64,000 nt of DNA from GWE2-40-63 sp050179685 (GCA_050179685.1 JBFXEW010000009.1:62001-126000), one strand, 5' to 3'; numbered from the stretch's first letter, positions 24,909-34,932 are shown. The notes: generated by a model not told the origin, from the letters alone. Numbers and translations: made by a program.

Positions 24909-25784
24909 TTATTGCAGCACAAAATGATAGGTAATGGTTCCCACCTGTTGTGGTGGTGCATCTTTATTCACATCGAACGATGCTTTTAAGGCGGCTTTTT
25001 CAGCTGCCTGATGCAATAATTTATCGGTGGTGGTGGTGCCTTTGGCTCCGGCTTTTGCTTTAAGTACGTTTCCGTTTTGGTCGACGGTAACTTCAACCAC
25101 CACTTTACCTTCGCTCTGACTCAGGTATTCGGGTTTGGGTAACGATTGTGAACTACGCCCCGACAAACTGAACGAAATGCCATTGCCTCCGGTAGTTCCT
25201 CCAACCCGGTTTTTTGAATTGATGTCGCCTTCCGGATTTCCCTGGTTGCCTTGTCCTCCGGCATCTCCTTCACCGGTATTATCACCCGCAGGATTTTTTC
25301 CGGTAAAAGCACTTTTGGCGCGTTCCTGTAATAATCTTTGTTGTTCCAGTTTGCGCTGGCGTTCTGCTTCCTCTAAGCGCTGGCGCTCCAATTCTTCCTG
25401 CCTGATGCGTTCCTGTTCTTCAGCTTCTTTTTGTTTTTTCAGGTCTTCCTGCTTTTTCTTCTCAATGCGTTTTTTTTCAGCCAGGGCTGCTGCTTCTTCA
25501 AAATCCTGGTTCATAACTTCTTCCACATTATCCTGCGATTCCACTGGTTTGGGTGGAGGGGTGGTTTCTTTAGGAACCGATTCAATAATTTCAGGTTGGG
25601 CGGCAGGGCGGGGCTCAATTTGGCCCGAGCCGGTTTCCATATCGCCAAAATTAATGAGTATTCCTTCTTCCTCGGGTGGAGGAAAAGGTGACGAAAAGCC
25701 AAAGATTAACAATAGCCCGGCAAACCCGATAAGAAATATCAGGGAACTTACTATGCTGAATCGTTGTTCTTTTGTCAATTGCAT
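24909..25784 (-). CDS. TonB-like energy transducer
   Basis: The 291-residue protein has one N-terminal membrane anchor (SLIFLIGFAGLLLIFGFSS), a Pro/Glu-rich periplasmic stretch, a long Lys/Glu/Arg/Gln coiled coil (about 95-155, with EEQERIRQEELERQRLEEA), a Gly/Asn-rich linker, and a C-terminal TonB-like domain (EGKVVVEVTVDQNGNVLKAK, VGTITYHFVLQ). It is expected to carry proton-motive energy from ExbB-ExbD to outer-membrane receptors. It is the last gene of the exbB-exbD-tonB cluster. A TolA-like role is possible because of the charged coiled coil, but no Pal, TolB or TolQ-specific gene is near. Confidence 0.88.
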   Translation of the reverse strand: MQLTKEQRFSIVSSLIFLIGFAGLLLIFGFSSPFPPPEEEGILINFGDMETGSGQIEPRPAAQPEIIESVPKETTPPPKPVESQDNVEEVMNQDFEEAAALAEKKRIEKKKQEDLKKQKEAEEQERIRQEELERQRLEEAERQRKLEQQRLLQERAKSAFTGKNPAGDNTGEGDAGGQGNQGNPEGDINSKNRVGGTTGGNGISFSLSGRSSQSLPKPEYLSQSEGKVVVEVTVDQNGNVLKAKAGAKGTTTTDKLLHQAAEKAALKASFDVNKDAPPQQVGTITYHFVLQ

Positions 25785-25791
25785 ACGGTTT

Positions 25792-26202
25792 TTATTTTGC
25801 AGGCCTTGTGGCCAGAATCAGTTTGTATTGGTTTTGTTTGGCAATATTCATCACTTTTACCACATGTTCCATGGCAACACTTTGGTCAACATGCAGCGAT
25901 ATGGTTGGTGGTTCAGGGTAACTTGATGCCGGCCCCACTTTGTTAATAAGGGTTCGTTCCAGGTTTGCATAAGTAACAAAATTCCCCTCGATGGCATATT
26001 TCAAATCGCTGGTTATTGACACCGTGGTAATGGGTTTGGTGGCCATGGTTTGGTTATTGCTTTGCGGCAGCAACAATTTTAGTGCATTGGGAGCAATAAG
26101 CGTTGAGGTTACCATAAAAAACACCAATAGCAGGAACACAATATCCGTCATGCTCGACATGCTAAAACTGGCGTTTACTTTGGTTTGTCTTTTAATAGCC
26201 AT
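25792..26202 (-). CDS. exbD: ExbD/TolR family transport protein
   Basis: Start chosen at 26202 (MAIKRQTKVNASFSMSSMTD), 1 nt after the exbB stop; an upstream extension to 26256 runs back into exbB and lacks family likeness. The 136-residue product has one membrane segment (IVFLLLVFFMVTSTLIAP) carrying the key Asp in MTDIVF, then a periplasmic domain (SLHVDQSVAMEHVVKVMNIA). It forms the proton channel with ExbB and energises TonB. It sits between exbB and tonB, with 7 nt to the latter. Confidence 0.95.
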   Translation of the reverse strand: MAIKRQTKVNASFSMSSMTDIVFLLLVFFMVTSTLIAPNALKLLLPQSNNQTMATKPITTVSITSDLKYAIEGNFVTYANLERTLINKVGPASSYPEPPTISLHVDQSVAMEHVVKVMNIAKQNQYKLILATRPAK

Positions 26203-26203
26203 T

Positions 26204-26905
26204 TTAATTAACCGGTTCGTTGAGTAAATCCATAAATTCGGTGGTACGGGCTTCAACTTTATAAACTACTTTTTCGACCCGAGCTACCAGATAATTGTAC
26301 GCAAAATAGGCTAAAATACCCACAATAAGACCTCCAACAGTGGTTACCATTGCGGTATAAATTCCGTTCGATAGTAATGAAACATCGATGTTATTTCCTG
26401 CCTGCGACATATCGTAAAAAGCACGTATCATACCAATAACCGTACCAAGGAATCCAATCATGGGCGCACCACCCGAAATGGTAGCCAGGGTAGGCAAGCC
26501 TTTTTCGAGCTTCGCAATTTCAAGATTCCCGATATTTTCTACTGCTGTATTGATATCGTTCAAAGGACGGCCTAAACGGCTGATACCTTTTTCAATCATC
26601 CGTGAGATGGGATTATCGGTAGTTTGACAAAGGCTTGCTGCCGCTTCAATTTTACCATCGTGAATGTAATCTTTAATGCGGTTCATAAAGTTGGTATCTT
26701 CTTTCGAAGCATTCCGCAAAGCCATGTAACGTTCAAAAAAAATGTAAACGGCAATTACCAGTAAAAGTGCCAGAATAATCATAACCCAGCCTCCTTTTAC
26801 GGCCAATTCCAAAGCCGAAAGGGTAGTTTGGGTTTGCCCGGCAAGTGCCTCATCGGCTGCCGGATTCTGATTTAGTGTTACTTGCAAAAAGGATGTCAAT
26901 AACAT
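26204..26905 (-). CDS. exbB: MotA/TolQ/ExbB proton channel protein
   Basis: The 233-residue protein shows an N-terminal hydrophobic segment (GGWVMIILALLLVIAVYIFF), a cytoplasmic loop, and two C-terminal membrane helices (GGAPMIGFLGTVIGMIRAFY and YTAMVTTVGGLIVGILAYFA) with the conserved Gly-rich TolQ/ExbB signature. It forms the inner-membrane pentameric channel with ExbD. It starts the exbB-exbD-tonB operon. A short acidic N-terminal region precedes the first helix, as in several Bacteroidota paralogues. Confidence 0.95.
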   Translation of the reverse strand: MLLTSFLQVTLNQNPAADEALAGQTQTTLSALELAVKGGWVMIILALLLVIAVYIFFERYMALRNASKEDTNFMNRIKDYIHDGKIEAAASLCQTTDNPISRMIEKGISRLGRPLNDINTAVENIGNLEIAKLEKGLPTLATISGGAPMIGFLGTVIGMIRAFYDMSQAGNNIDVSLLSNGIYTAMVTTVGGLIVGILAYFAYNYLVARVEKVVYKVEARTTEFMDLLNEPVN

Positions 26906-26942
26906 AGTTTATTATTTAAATTTTGCGCTTAAGTTATAAAAT

Positions 26943-26977
26943 AAACGGGATATAATCTTTGGTATTATATCCCGTTT
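26943..26977. terminator. Long hairpin between nhaD and exbB
   Basis: AAACGGGATATAAT and ATTATATCCCGTTT form a perfect 14-bp stem around a 7-nt loop, with an A-run and T-run beyond. It follows the nhaD stop on the minus strand and likely ends that transcript. Confidence 0.75.
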
Positions 26978-26997
26978 AAATGTATTATAATTTTTTT

Positions 26998-28404
26998 TTA
27001 GTGGTGCATTAAAAGCGATTGCAGGTAATATACCCCTGAACCAGCCAGAAATCCTACCAAAGCAATCCAGGTAATTTTTTTCATGTACCAGATAAAGTCA
27101 ATTTTTTCGAGTCCCATGGCGGCAACACCGGCAGCAGAACCAATAATTAACATACTACCTCCGGTTCCGGCGGTATAAGCCAAAAATTCCCAGAACAAGC
27201 CATCCTGAACAAAGAAACGCATGTATTCGGGATTGGCTGTTGCCTGAACTGCTTCAGGAGATAAAACGGGATACATTCCCATGGCTCCGGCTACCAAAGG
27301 TACGTTGTCAACAATAGATGACAGCACACCAATTGCCATACCAATAAGGTAAACATTACCAAGGGCTTCGTCGAGTTTTTCGGCCATAATGTTTAAGTGA
27401 CCAGCCGATTGCAGTGCAGCAACTGCCGATAAAATTCCCAGGAAGAAAAGTACGGTTGGTGTATCAACTTTGCGTAAGATGTTGATAGGACGTAATTTGT
27501 TTTTAACTTCAGAGTCTTTGTTTTTGTGCATAATCTCGGTAACCACCCAGATAACCGATAAACTGAACAACATACCCATGTAAGGAGGCAGGTGGGTAAG
27601 GGTTTTGAAAACAGGAACAAACAATAAACCTCCTACTCCTAAAATAAGCAGGGTTTTTTGCTCGAATGCTGTTGTTTCAGCCCCTTCACAGTTTTCGTTA
27701 ATAGTCGGGCGGGTAACATTTCCTTTTTGGGTAAAACTTAAAATTATTAAAGGCACTACCATACAAACCAAGCTTGGCAGTATTACGCCTACAATAATTT
27801 TTAAGGTTGTAACCTGACCGCCAATCCAAAGCATAATAGTGGTTACGTCGCCAATGGGCGACCAGGCACCACCGGCATTTGCAGCCAATACAACCATACT
27901 GGCAAAGAACCAGCGTGTTTTTTTATCGTCAACAAGTTTGCGCAATAAGGCTACCATTACAATAGTAGTGGTAAGATTATCAAGTGCAGCACTCATAAAG
28001 AAGGTTAAAAAGCTAAGAATCCAAAGCAGTTTAACCTTATTGGTGGTTTTAATCTTGTCGGTAATTACTCTGAAACCCTGATGCTGGTCAACGATTTCAA
28101 CAATGGTCATAGCACCTAAAAGGAAGAAAAGAATTTCAGAAATTTCACCCAGGTGATGGATGATTTCGCTATGTACAATAAAGTCCTGCATTAACGACAG
28201 GCCTGATCCTTCGTGGTTTGCCGAGAACTCTTTCCAACTGCTGGAGAAGCCAAGATTTAAAATATTTTCAACGTCAAGAATGTAAAGAACCCAAAGCAGG
28301 GAACCAATCATAAGGGCAGGAGCTGCTTTGTCGATTTTTAAAGGATGCTCCAGGGCAATGGCTAAGTAGCCCAGAACAAACACAAGAATCATGATTTGAA
28401 ACAT
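26998..28404 (-). CDS. nhaD: NhaD family Na+/H+ antiporter
   Basis: The 468-residue membrane protein has about 12-13 hydrophobic segments and NhaD-type signatures such as FFLLGAMTIVEIVDQHQGFR, LTFFMSAALDNLTTTIVMVA and AVLSSIVDNVPLVAGAMGMY-like stretch (IGVLSSIVDNVPLVAGAMGM), with conserved Asp in DNLTTT and DNVPLV. It exchanges cytoplasmic sodium for protons, consistent with a saline habitat. It seems to be a single-gene unit between the TonB cluster and tamB, preceded by an 88-bp gap. Confidence 0.95.
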   Translation of the reverse strand: MFQIMILVFVLGYLAIALEHPLKIDKAAPALMIGSLLWVLYILDVENILNLGFSSSWKEFSANHEGSGLSLMQDFIVHSEIIHHLGEISEILFFLLGAMTIVEIVDQHQGFRVITDKIKTTNKVKLLWILSFLTFFMSAALDNLTTTIVMVALLRKLVDDKKTRWFFASMVVLAANAGGAWSPIGDVTTIMLWIGGQVTTLKIIVGVILPSLVCMVVPLIILSFTQKGNVTRPTINENCEGAETTAFEQKTLLILGVGGLLFVPVFKTLTHLPPYMGMLFSLSVIWVVTEIMHKNKDSEVKNKLRPINILRKVDTPTVLFFLGILSAVAALQSAGHLNIMAEKLDEALGNVYLIGMAIGVLSSIVDNVPLVAGAMGMYPVLSPEAVQATANPEYMRFFVQDGLFWEFLAYTAGTGGSMLIIGSAAGVAAMGLEKIDFIWYMKKITWIALVGFLAGSGVYYLQSLLMHH

Positions 28405-28492
28405 AGTTGTAAGTTTTTTTAAGTGAATTTTTTTAAGTGAATTTTAAAACGCTGCAAATGTAATTAACGGATGTGGATAATTCAAAATACTT

Positions 28493-31400
28493 TTATTCCG
28501 AAGTGTCTTCTTCATCGTTTTGAACCTCTACATCCCCAGGTTTGGTGGCGTATTGGCTCCTAAATATTTTTTGCAGCAGGTCGTCGATGGTATCGAATTC
28601 TTCGGTATAAAAAATACCAAAACCCTGGGTGTAGGGTGCCTGCGTATATTCAATGTCGTTGTTTACTTTTTGAAAAGCCCGTAAGCGAACATTGCCCTTT
28701 TTATTTACTTTAAATTCTATCTGAAAGTCAGTGGTATATGGACTTTTTTCGGTAGCATCCAACTGGTTGCTGTAGCCTACATTTCCGTTAACTGTAATGC
28801 GGTCGTTCCACAGGTTGGTCGATAAAGCCAGTTCGTATTCCTGCTCGGTGTTCTCGTCGCCGGGACGGTAAACAAATCCTAAATCAAACGCTGAATTTAT
28901 CTGCGACAGCCAGTTACTTAACTGATTCGATAAAAGTTCACTAACCGTAGTTGTTCCAAGGTTTCGCGAATTACTCGATGTGCTGCTTTGTTGGTAAAGC
29001 GGAGTGAATTTATTCACCAAAAGCAGGGAAAGTACCTGCTTATTTAATTCATCTTCGGGCAGACTATTCAGTTGATCAATAGCTGTTACATTGGTCGATG
29101 AAGGTACCTGAACGGCAAACTTAATGGTAGGATTGATAAGTTTGTCGGTCATTTTCAGGTGACAATCTACTTCAACTCTTTTTTCCTTATCGTTGGGGTC
29201 CTGCGTTAAATCGTAAACCGATGCTTTTCGAATTTTATAAACGGCATCCAGATTAATTACTGCATCGAGTGGATCGCCGGTCCAGCTAACTGAGCTGTTG
29301 GGCTGAATATCGAGTCGTTTTTTAATCACATTTTGCAGGGTAAATTTAAACTCTCCCCAGTTAATGTTGTAGTCACCATACATGTTAAAACCGCCGTCGA
29401 GCGATTCAATATTTAACTGGGCAAAACCTGTTGCAGTAAGTACATCACCAATTTCCGGGTCAAAAATTATTTGAACTTCAGCGTCTGGAGTAACCTGAAT
29501 ATCGAGCTGTATGTTCGTTTTTACATTGGGTTTTAAGGTAGTTTGGTTTTTGTTTACTTCCTTATTTGCAATGGTAACCGGTGTGGTAAACTCAATAAAG
29601 TCGTTGTCCTTTATATCAGAACGCCCTTCCAGAGGAATATAAAAATAAGAGTTATTCAGTGTACTTGCAGCAATATCGAGCGAAAAAACATTGTTAATCA
29701 GGCTTAATTCAACCTGCCCCGAGCCATAAACTGTGCCGTAAAACAACGGACTAAGAGCCATATTGGTTTTAAGTCCCAGAATTTTATCAGTTCTTATTCT
29801 TGCTTTTATTTCGTACGATTCCAGTCTGTTGTGTGTGATGGTTCCTGTTAAAGTTCCCTGGTTTTTTTCCTTATCGTATAGCGTAATATTATTTAGATAG
29901 ATGCTTCGGTCTTTAAAAGTTACCGAGTCGGAAAAATAATAATCAACATTGGTCGAAGCCACTTTCAATCCTATTTGGTCGGCAAATATTTTACCTTCCC
30001 ATTGGGGATTCCGTATGGTTCCATAAACCCGGGCTTTACCTGTGGCAGTTCCTGTAAAATCAATAAGATTTGGTTTTAAAAAGGGCTCCAAAATTTCAAA
30101 AGGCTGTTGGTTTAAATCAACCTGTAAATCAATTTTTTTGAGCGAGGGAATTACAATACCTTCAGCTGACAGGTTATTGACACCACCATTGTTTGCTTTT
30201 AGCATAACGTTTAACAGGTGCTTTTTATGATCCCAGGCACTCGAAACGCGGGTTTCCCCAACAACTTTTCCGTTTAACGATAACTGATGTATCGAAAGTT
30301 CAGAGTCGATGTGTTTTTCGCCGTACAGGTCTTTAATAGTAGTAAGTCCCGATAGGTTTCCATTGAATTTTATGTTGTCTTTTTTTAAGAGCACATTCAA
30401 ATGAGTCATGCTAAGGTTTTTAACATCAACCACAATACTATCGGCCGGGTTTTTTGAGATGGTTCCGTTGGCGGTTAGCTTTGAACTGCCGTTATCGATG
30501 TTCAGGTTTTCAAAAATAAACCGGTTCGAGTCTTTTTGTATAAAGCCCTGACTAATGTACCAGATGGTATCAATTACAATAATGTTTGAGGGATAAATAT
30601 CAAATTTCAGATTGGGAACCCGCTCCATTTTACCGGGCAAAATGGTTACCATGGTATTGATGTTACCACTGTAAGTTTTTTCGAGCCAGTTATTCCAGTT
30701 AAAATTCAGGTTGATGCTGTCGTTGTGAATTTTTATACTCGACATAAAGTTTTTCAGCGACGATTTTTGGGTGTACCTTAATTCCCGGGAATCGATATTT
30801 AGAAAAAGATTGCTGTTCCTTGTAAATGCTTTCAGATTAAAATCGGATATCTCGCGTTTAAAAAACCGAAAATGATCGGAATAAAAGGCAAGACTCACTT
30901 GCTTATCAAGCGCATTGAACTTTCCGCTTAGCGTTGACCCGGAAGCTAAACTATAATCGGGAAACAGTATTTCGGTAATAGGCTGCGGATAATTGGCAAC
31001 TACCGAAAAAGTAAAATCATTTTCAGCGTCTGGTTTTGAAGGTTTTATGCCCAACGAAGGAAGGTAATGCTCCAGCATCGACTCCACACTTCGCTTTAAA
31101 GTAAAGGTATTGTAATTGCCATGTAACTCTAGCTGAACATATTCTGAACTCAGGTTAAATTTTTTTCCGTCGGGAACAGTTTTCGATGTAATTAAAATAC
31201 TATCGGTTGCAAAGTACGAGGTATCTTTAAAATAAAATAATTCAGAAACAGTTATATCACCCGTAGTATTGTTCAGTGTGTTGCCAATAAATTTTGCCTG
31301 CACGTTCATCGATAAACTCGAAACGGAATCTTTTTTGTTTAGTCCCAGGGCAATCAGATTGGCATTGTACAGGATTAAATTAAAATCGTACGATGGGAGG

Positions 31401-32875
31401 GTGTCTAAGTCAAAAACTCCGTCTAAATCGAAACGTAGTTTGGGATCGAATGATGAAACCCGCCCAACAAACATTTCGTTATCGAGATTTCCTTTAATTT
31501 TTATTGAGTCGACTCGTTGGTTGTTCATTTCAAAATGATGAACCATTCCATCGACCAAAAAATGAGGCCCCAGTTTTTTCGAATAATAACCATTGGTATT
31601 TAAAGTAAATGAACTTTCGCCAAGGGTTTGGTCTTTGGTAAGTGCTCCCAGGTTAATGGGTTTTGCCTGCAGGGTTCCGTCGAGATAAATGCGTTCAAAA
31701 ATGCTGTCGGTCGAAACTTCGATATCGGAATTTATCTTTCCCAGATTCGATGATAACTGACCCTTGGAATAAATTTGGAGCGCACTTCCGGTTAATTGTC
31801 CATGGTAGCTTATATCGCCTAAATTATCAACAAGTTCGGGCAAATCAAGACTTGGTTTGTTGAGGTACGAATTGTAAATGTAATTGATATCATCAGCATT
31901 GGTAAAAAGCTCATCAATGTCAAATTTGTAAGTCAGTTTATCTTTCAGTAAAAAATCGTGAATAACAAAATTGCTGTGAATTATGCTTGTTTTTCCCAGT
32001 TGAATGCGTACATCTTTTCCGTGCAGGGTTTGCTTGTCCGATGCCAAAGTTCCTGAAAGGGTTAAAAATTCACGTCGGTTTTTTAAACTGGGAACCAGTG
32101 GGTAAAATTCATGTAAAAATACCCGCGTTGATAATTGTCCAACCGAAAAATCGGTATTTTCGCCTCCCAGTGTTAGGGTAGCATTGTTGAACTGAACCTG
32201 TGAGTTCAGGGTAATTAGTTTGAAATCGCTAAATGCAATTTGATTTTCAGTTTTACTAAAGTTAAAAGCCGTAGTTCTTACAAACGATTGTCCATTCACG
32301 TAGTTCGAAAACTGATTCAAACGAAACTTAATCTGAGAGGCATCGAACGACACATTGCTTAGTTTGAGTTTTATATTTGAACTGTTTATTACTTGTTTTT
32401 GCGAAGTGTAATTCACTGAGGTCCGCGATACATCGACTAATTTTGAACTTAGTTGCCAGTTCGTTTTTACCGTGTCTTCTTTTTTTAAGGCTTCGAGAAT
32501 AAAACTATAATTATAACTACTATCGGGTAATTGAACCAGCTTGCTTATACTGTTTTTGATTGCTATTCGATGGAAGCTCACCGATTTATCGCTCAGATTA
32601 AAATGATTTAACCGGGCTTCAATTCGTTCGGCAAAAAATAAAGTATCATTTTGCTGATCGGCAATAAAAAAATCACGGATAATCAGGTTGTTATTCAATC
32701 CCATTCGAAGTTTACCAATTGAAACACGGGTATCGAGTTGTTGTGCCAGGCGCTCAATCAGTCGTTTTGCCACCACGGTCTGCAGGGCCGGACTCCTAAG
32801 GGCTGTCCAGAAAATGATACCGGCTCCTGCGAGTATAAGAATGATAAAGGCTAATATTTTAGCAGTTTTTTTAAT
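28493..32875 (-). CDS. tamB: Translocation and assembly module TamB (ATT start)
   Basis: The protein is a very large beta-helical AsmA/TamB type: an N-terminal anchor, a long repetitive beta-strand body, and the DUF490 C-terminus (about the last 350 residues, with LPEDELNKQVLSLLLVNKF and SELLSNQLSNWLSQINSAFD). The longest ATG/GTG-started version begins at GTG 32776 and lacks a membrane anchor. The frame continues 33 codons upstream to ATT 32873-32875 and encodes KKTAKILAFIILILAGAGII, a clear anchor, then the family-typical SPALQTVVAKRL. No ATG, GTG or TTG exists in this extension, so ATT is the likely start (1460 residues). TamB-type proteins bridge the periplasm and are implicated in phospholipid and outer-membrane protein transport. 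Confidence 0.92.
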   Translation of the reverse strand: MKKTAKILAFIILILAGAGIIFWTALRSPALQTVVAKRLIERLAQQLDTRVSIGKLRMGLNNNLIIRDFFIADQQNDTLFFAERIEARLNHFNLSDKSVSFHRIAIKNSISKLVQLPDSSYNYSFILEALKKEDTVKTNWQLSSKLVDVSRTSVNYTSQKQVINSSNIKLKLSNVSFDASQIKFRLNQFSNYVNGQSFVRTTAFNFSKTENQIAFSDFKLITLNSQVQFNNATLTLGGENTDFSVGQLSTRVFLHEFYPLVPSLKNRREFLTLSGTLASDKQTLHGKDVRIQLGKTSIIHSNFVIHDFLLKDKLTYKFDIDELFTNADDINYIYNSYLNKPSLDLPELVDNLGDISYHGQLTGSALQIYSKGQLSSNLGKINSDIEVSTDSIFERIYLDGTLQAKPINLGALTKDQTLGESSFTLNTNGYYSKKLGPHFLVDGMVHHFEMNNQRVDSIKIKGNLDNEMFVGRVSSFDPKLRFDLDGVFDLDTLPSYDFNLILYNANLIALGLNKKDSVSSLSMNVQAKFIGNTLNNTTGDITVSELFYFKDTSYFATDSILITSKTVPDGKKFNLSSEYVQLELHGNYNTFTLKRSVESMLEHYLPSLGIKPSKPDAENDFTFSVVANYPQPITEILFPDYSLASGSTLSGKFNALDKQVSLAFYSDHFRFFKREISDFNLKAFTRNSNLFLNIDSRELRYTQKSSLKNFMSSIKIHNDSINLNFNWNNWLEKTYSGNINTMVTILPGKMERVPNLKFDIYPSNIIVIDTIWYISQGFIQKDSNRFIFENLNIDNGSSKLTANGTISKNPADSIVVDVKNLSMTHLNVLLKKDNIKFNGNLSGLTTIKDLYGEKHIDSELSIHQLSLNGKVVGETRVSSAWDHKKHLLNVMLKANNGGVNNLSAEGIVIPSLKKIDLQVDLNQQPFEILEPFLKPNLIDFTGTATGKARVYGTIRNPQWEGKIFADQIGLKVASTNVDYYFSDSVTFKDRSIYLNNITLYDKEKNQGTLTGTITHNRLESYEIKARIRTDKILGLKTNMALSPLFYGTVYGSGQVELSLINNVFSLDIAASTLNNSYFYIPLEGRSDIKDNDFIEFTTPVTIANKEVNKNQTTLKPNVKTNIQLDIQVTPDAEVQIIFDPEIGDVLTATGFAQLNIESLDGGFNMYGDYNINWGEFKFTLQNVIKKRLDIQPNSSVSWTGDPLDAVINLDAVYKIRKASVYDLTQDPNDKEKRVEVDCHLKMTDKLINPTIKFAVQVPSSTNVTAIDQLNSLPEDELNKQVLSLLLVNKFTPLYQQSSTSSNSRNLGTTTVSELLSNQLSNWLSQINSAFDLGFVYRPGDENTEQEYELALSTNLWNDRITVNGNVGYSNQLDATEKSPYTTDFQIEFKVNKKGNVRLRAFQKVNNDIEYTQAPYTQGFGIFYTEEFDTIDDLLQKIFRSQYATKPGDVEVQNDEEDTSE

Positions 32876-32995
32876 ACTTTTGGCGTTTTAATTTGTTAGA
32901 AATTCGCTTCCCTTTTTTTATGTGGAGGACAAAAATAATAATTGCTAAATATAAACAGAAAAGATGCCAAACTTTTTGGCGAATCGATAAATTTT
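32876..32995. promoter_or_regulatory. Divergent promoter region between tamB and tsaD
   Basis: 120 bp separate the two start codons. A TATTTTTG box for tamB is visible on the minus strand (reverse complement of 32930-32937), without a good partner -33 box at the right spacing. No clear box for tsaD. Confidence 0.45.
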
Positions 32996-34015
32996 ATGAG
33001 TATAAACATTTTAGGGATAGAATCATCGTGCGATGATACCTCGGCAGCAATAATTTCAGACGGAGTAATTAAATCGAATTTAATTGCAAACCAGGAAGTT
33101 CATAAAAAATATGGCGGAGTGGTACCCGAACTGGCATCGCGTGCGCACCAGCAAAATATTATTCCGGTTGTCGATGCGGCTATTAAACAAGCGGGTATGC
33201 AGCCTTCCGATATTACAGCCGTGGCTTTCACCCGCGGACCCGGTTTATTGGGTTCACTCCTGGTGGGAACTTCGTTTGCCAAAGGTTTTGCCCTGGCTCA
33301 AAACATTCCTTTGATTGAAGTAAATCACCTTCAGGGACATGTGTTGGCTCATTTTATTAAAGAAACCCCTGACGATACCAACCAGCCGGAGTTTCCTTTT
33401 CTTTGTCTTTTGGTTTCAGGCGGAAATTCGCAATTGATTGTGGTAAAAAGCCCTCTGGATATGGAAGTGGTTGGAGCAACAATCGACGACGCTGCCGGCG
33501 AAGCTTTCGACAAATGTGCCAAAGTAATGGATTTGCCTTATCCCGGAGGTCCTGTGGTGGATAAACTGGCCAAGGAAGGTGACCCTACAAGAATTAAACT
33601 TTCGAAACCCCGGATCGATGGTTACGATTACAGCTTTAGCGGTTTAAAAACCAGTTTTTTATACCATATCCGCGATAATATAAAGCTAAACCCCAATTAT
33701 ATTGAAGAAAACAAAACGCACTTATGCGCAGCTTTGCAACAAACCATCATCGAGATTTTGATGGATAAAGTGCATAAATTGCTTAAAGATACAGGCATCA
33801 AAGAACTTGCAGTAGCCGGCGGAGTTTCAGCCAATTCCGGCTTACGTGATGCTTTAATTGCTTATGGACAAAAGCATAAGGTAAAAGTTCATATTCCTAA
33901 GTTTTCGTACACCACCGACAATGCAGCCATGATAGCCATAACCGGTCATTTTCGCTACCTGAAGGGCGAATTTGCCAGTCATGACATCACTCCATTGGCT
34001 CGCTTTGAGATTTAG
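32996..34015 (+). CDS. tsaD: tRNA N6-threonylcarbamoyladenosine biosynthesis protein TsaD
   Basis: Start at 32996 (MSINILGIESSCDDTSAAII) is preferred over TTG 32942, which adds 18 non-conserved residues. The 339-residue protein carries the ASKHA fold signatures ESSCDDTSAA, the metal-binding HLQGHVLAHF (His pair), SGGNSQL, GPHLP-like GGPVVDKLA and a late AGGVSANSGLR. With TsaB/E it adds threonylcarbamoyl to A37 of ANN-decoding tRNAs. It is divergent from tamB and convergent with cysK. Confidence 0.97.
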   Translation: MSINILGIESSCDDTSAAIISDGVIKSNLIANQEVHKKYGGVVPELASRAHQQNIIPVVDAAIKQAGMQPSDITAVAFTRGPGLLGSLLVGTSFAKGFALAQNIPLIEVNHLQGHVLAHFIKETPDDTNQPEFPFLCLLVSGGNSQLIVVKSPLDMEVVGATIDDAAGEAFDKCAKVMDLPYPGGPVVDKLAKEGDPTRIKLSKPRIDGYDYSFSGLKTSFLYHIRDNIKLNPNYIEENKTHLCAALQQTIIEILMDKVHKLLKDTGIKELAVAGGVSANSGLRDALIAYGQKHKVKVHIPKFSYTTDNAAMIAITGHFRYLKGEFASHDITPLARFEI

Positions 34016-34026
34016 GTAAAACTGAA

Positions 34027-34932
34027 TTAAAACAAATCGTCGACTGAAAGGTAACGTTCGCCGGTGTCGTAGGCAAAAGTAAGCACACGCTGGCCCTTCA
34101 GTTCGGGTAGTTTTTTTGCCACTGCAGCCATCGATGCGCCACTCGAAATGCCCACAAAAAGGCCTTCTTCGCGTGCAGCCCGCCGCGTGAAATCGTAGGC
34201 TTCATCTTTTCCTACACTTATAGTTCCGTTGAGTAGCTCGGTATAAAGCGTTTGTGGAATAAAACCGGCACCAATTCCCTGCAGAGGATGGGGGCCCGGG
34301 GCTCCGCCACTTATTACGGGCGATAATTCCGGTTCAACGGCAAAAACTTTTAGTCGGGGCCATTTTTGTTTAAGTACTTTGGCCAAACCACTGATATGTC
34401 CACCGGTTCCTACTCCGGTAATCAGGGCATCAAAACCTTCAGGAAAGTCCTTAATAACTTCCTGAGCGGTTGTTTTTGCGTGAATTTCGGGGTTTGCCTG
34501 GTTTTCAAATTGCATGGGAATCCATCCATTGAGTTCTTTTTGCAGTTCACGGGCTTTTTCAATGGCCCCTTTCATTCCCAGTTCTCTTGGCGTAAGAACC
34601 AGTTCGGCTCCATAGGCTTTTACCAGGCGGCGGCGTTCCAGCGACATCGATTCGGGCATAACAAGCACCAGCCGGTAACCCTTAACGGCAGCCACCAGAG
34701 CCAGTCCTATTCCGGTATTACCCGATGTAGGTTCAATAATTACGGTATCTTTGGTAATCTGGCCCTTTTGTTCGGCATCTTCTACCATGGCCATGGCAAT
34801 TCGGTCTTTAATACTTCCACCGGGATTTTGTTTTTCAAGTTTTACCCAAACTTCGGCTTCGTTATTAAAAAGCCGGTTGATTTTTAAAACCGGGGTTTTC
34901 CCAATAAGTTCCAGTACATTTTGTGCTATCAT
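34027..34932 (-). CDS. cysK: Cysteine synthase (O-acetylserine sulfhydrylase)
   Basis: The 301-residue protein has the PLP lysine in KQNPGGSIKDRIAMAM, the substrate loop EPTSGNTGIGLALVAAVKGY, and the phosphate-binding GVGTGGHISGLAKVL. It makes cysteine from O-acetylserine and sulfide. It lies 38 nt after the cysE stop and is very probably in the same transcript, so the leader attenuator upstream of cysE should control both. Subtype (CysK or CysM-like) cannot be decided here; CysK is the default. Confidence 0.97.
   Translation of the reverse strand: MIAQNVLELIGKTPVLKINRLFNNEAEVWVKLEKQNPGGSIKDRIAMAMVEDAEQKGQITKDTVIIEPTSGNTGIGLALVAAVKGYRLVLVMPESMSLERRRLVKAYGAELVLTPRELGMKGAIEKARELQKELNGWIPMQFENQANPEIHAKTTAQEVIKDFPEGFDALITGVGTGGHISGLAKVLKQKWPRLKVFAVEPELSPVISGGAPGPHPLQGIGAGFIPQTLYTELLNGTISVGKDEAYDFTRRAAREEGLFVGISSGASMAAVAKKLPELKGQRVLTFAYDTGERYLSVDDLF

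Noticed and set aside
32942..32995. TTG start for tsaD at 32942
   Set aside because: The conserved protein begins at ATG 32996; the extra 18 residues are not family-like.
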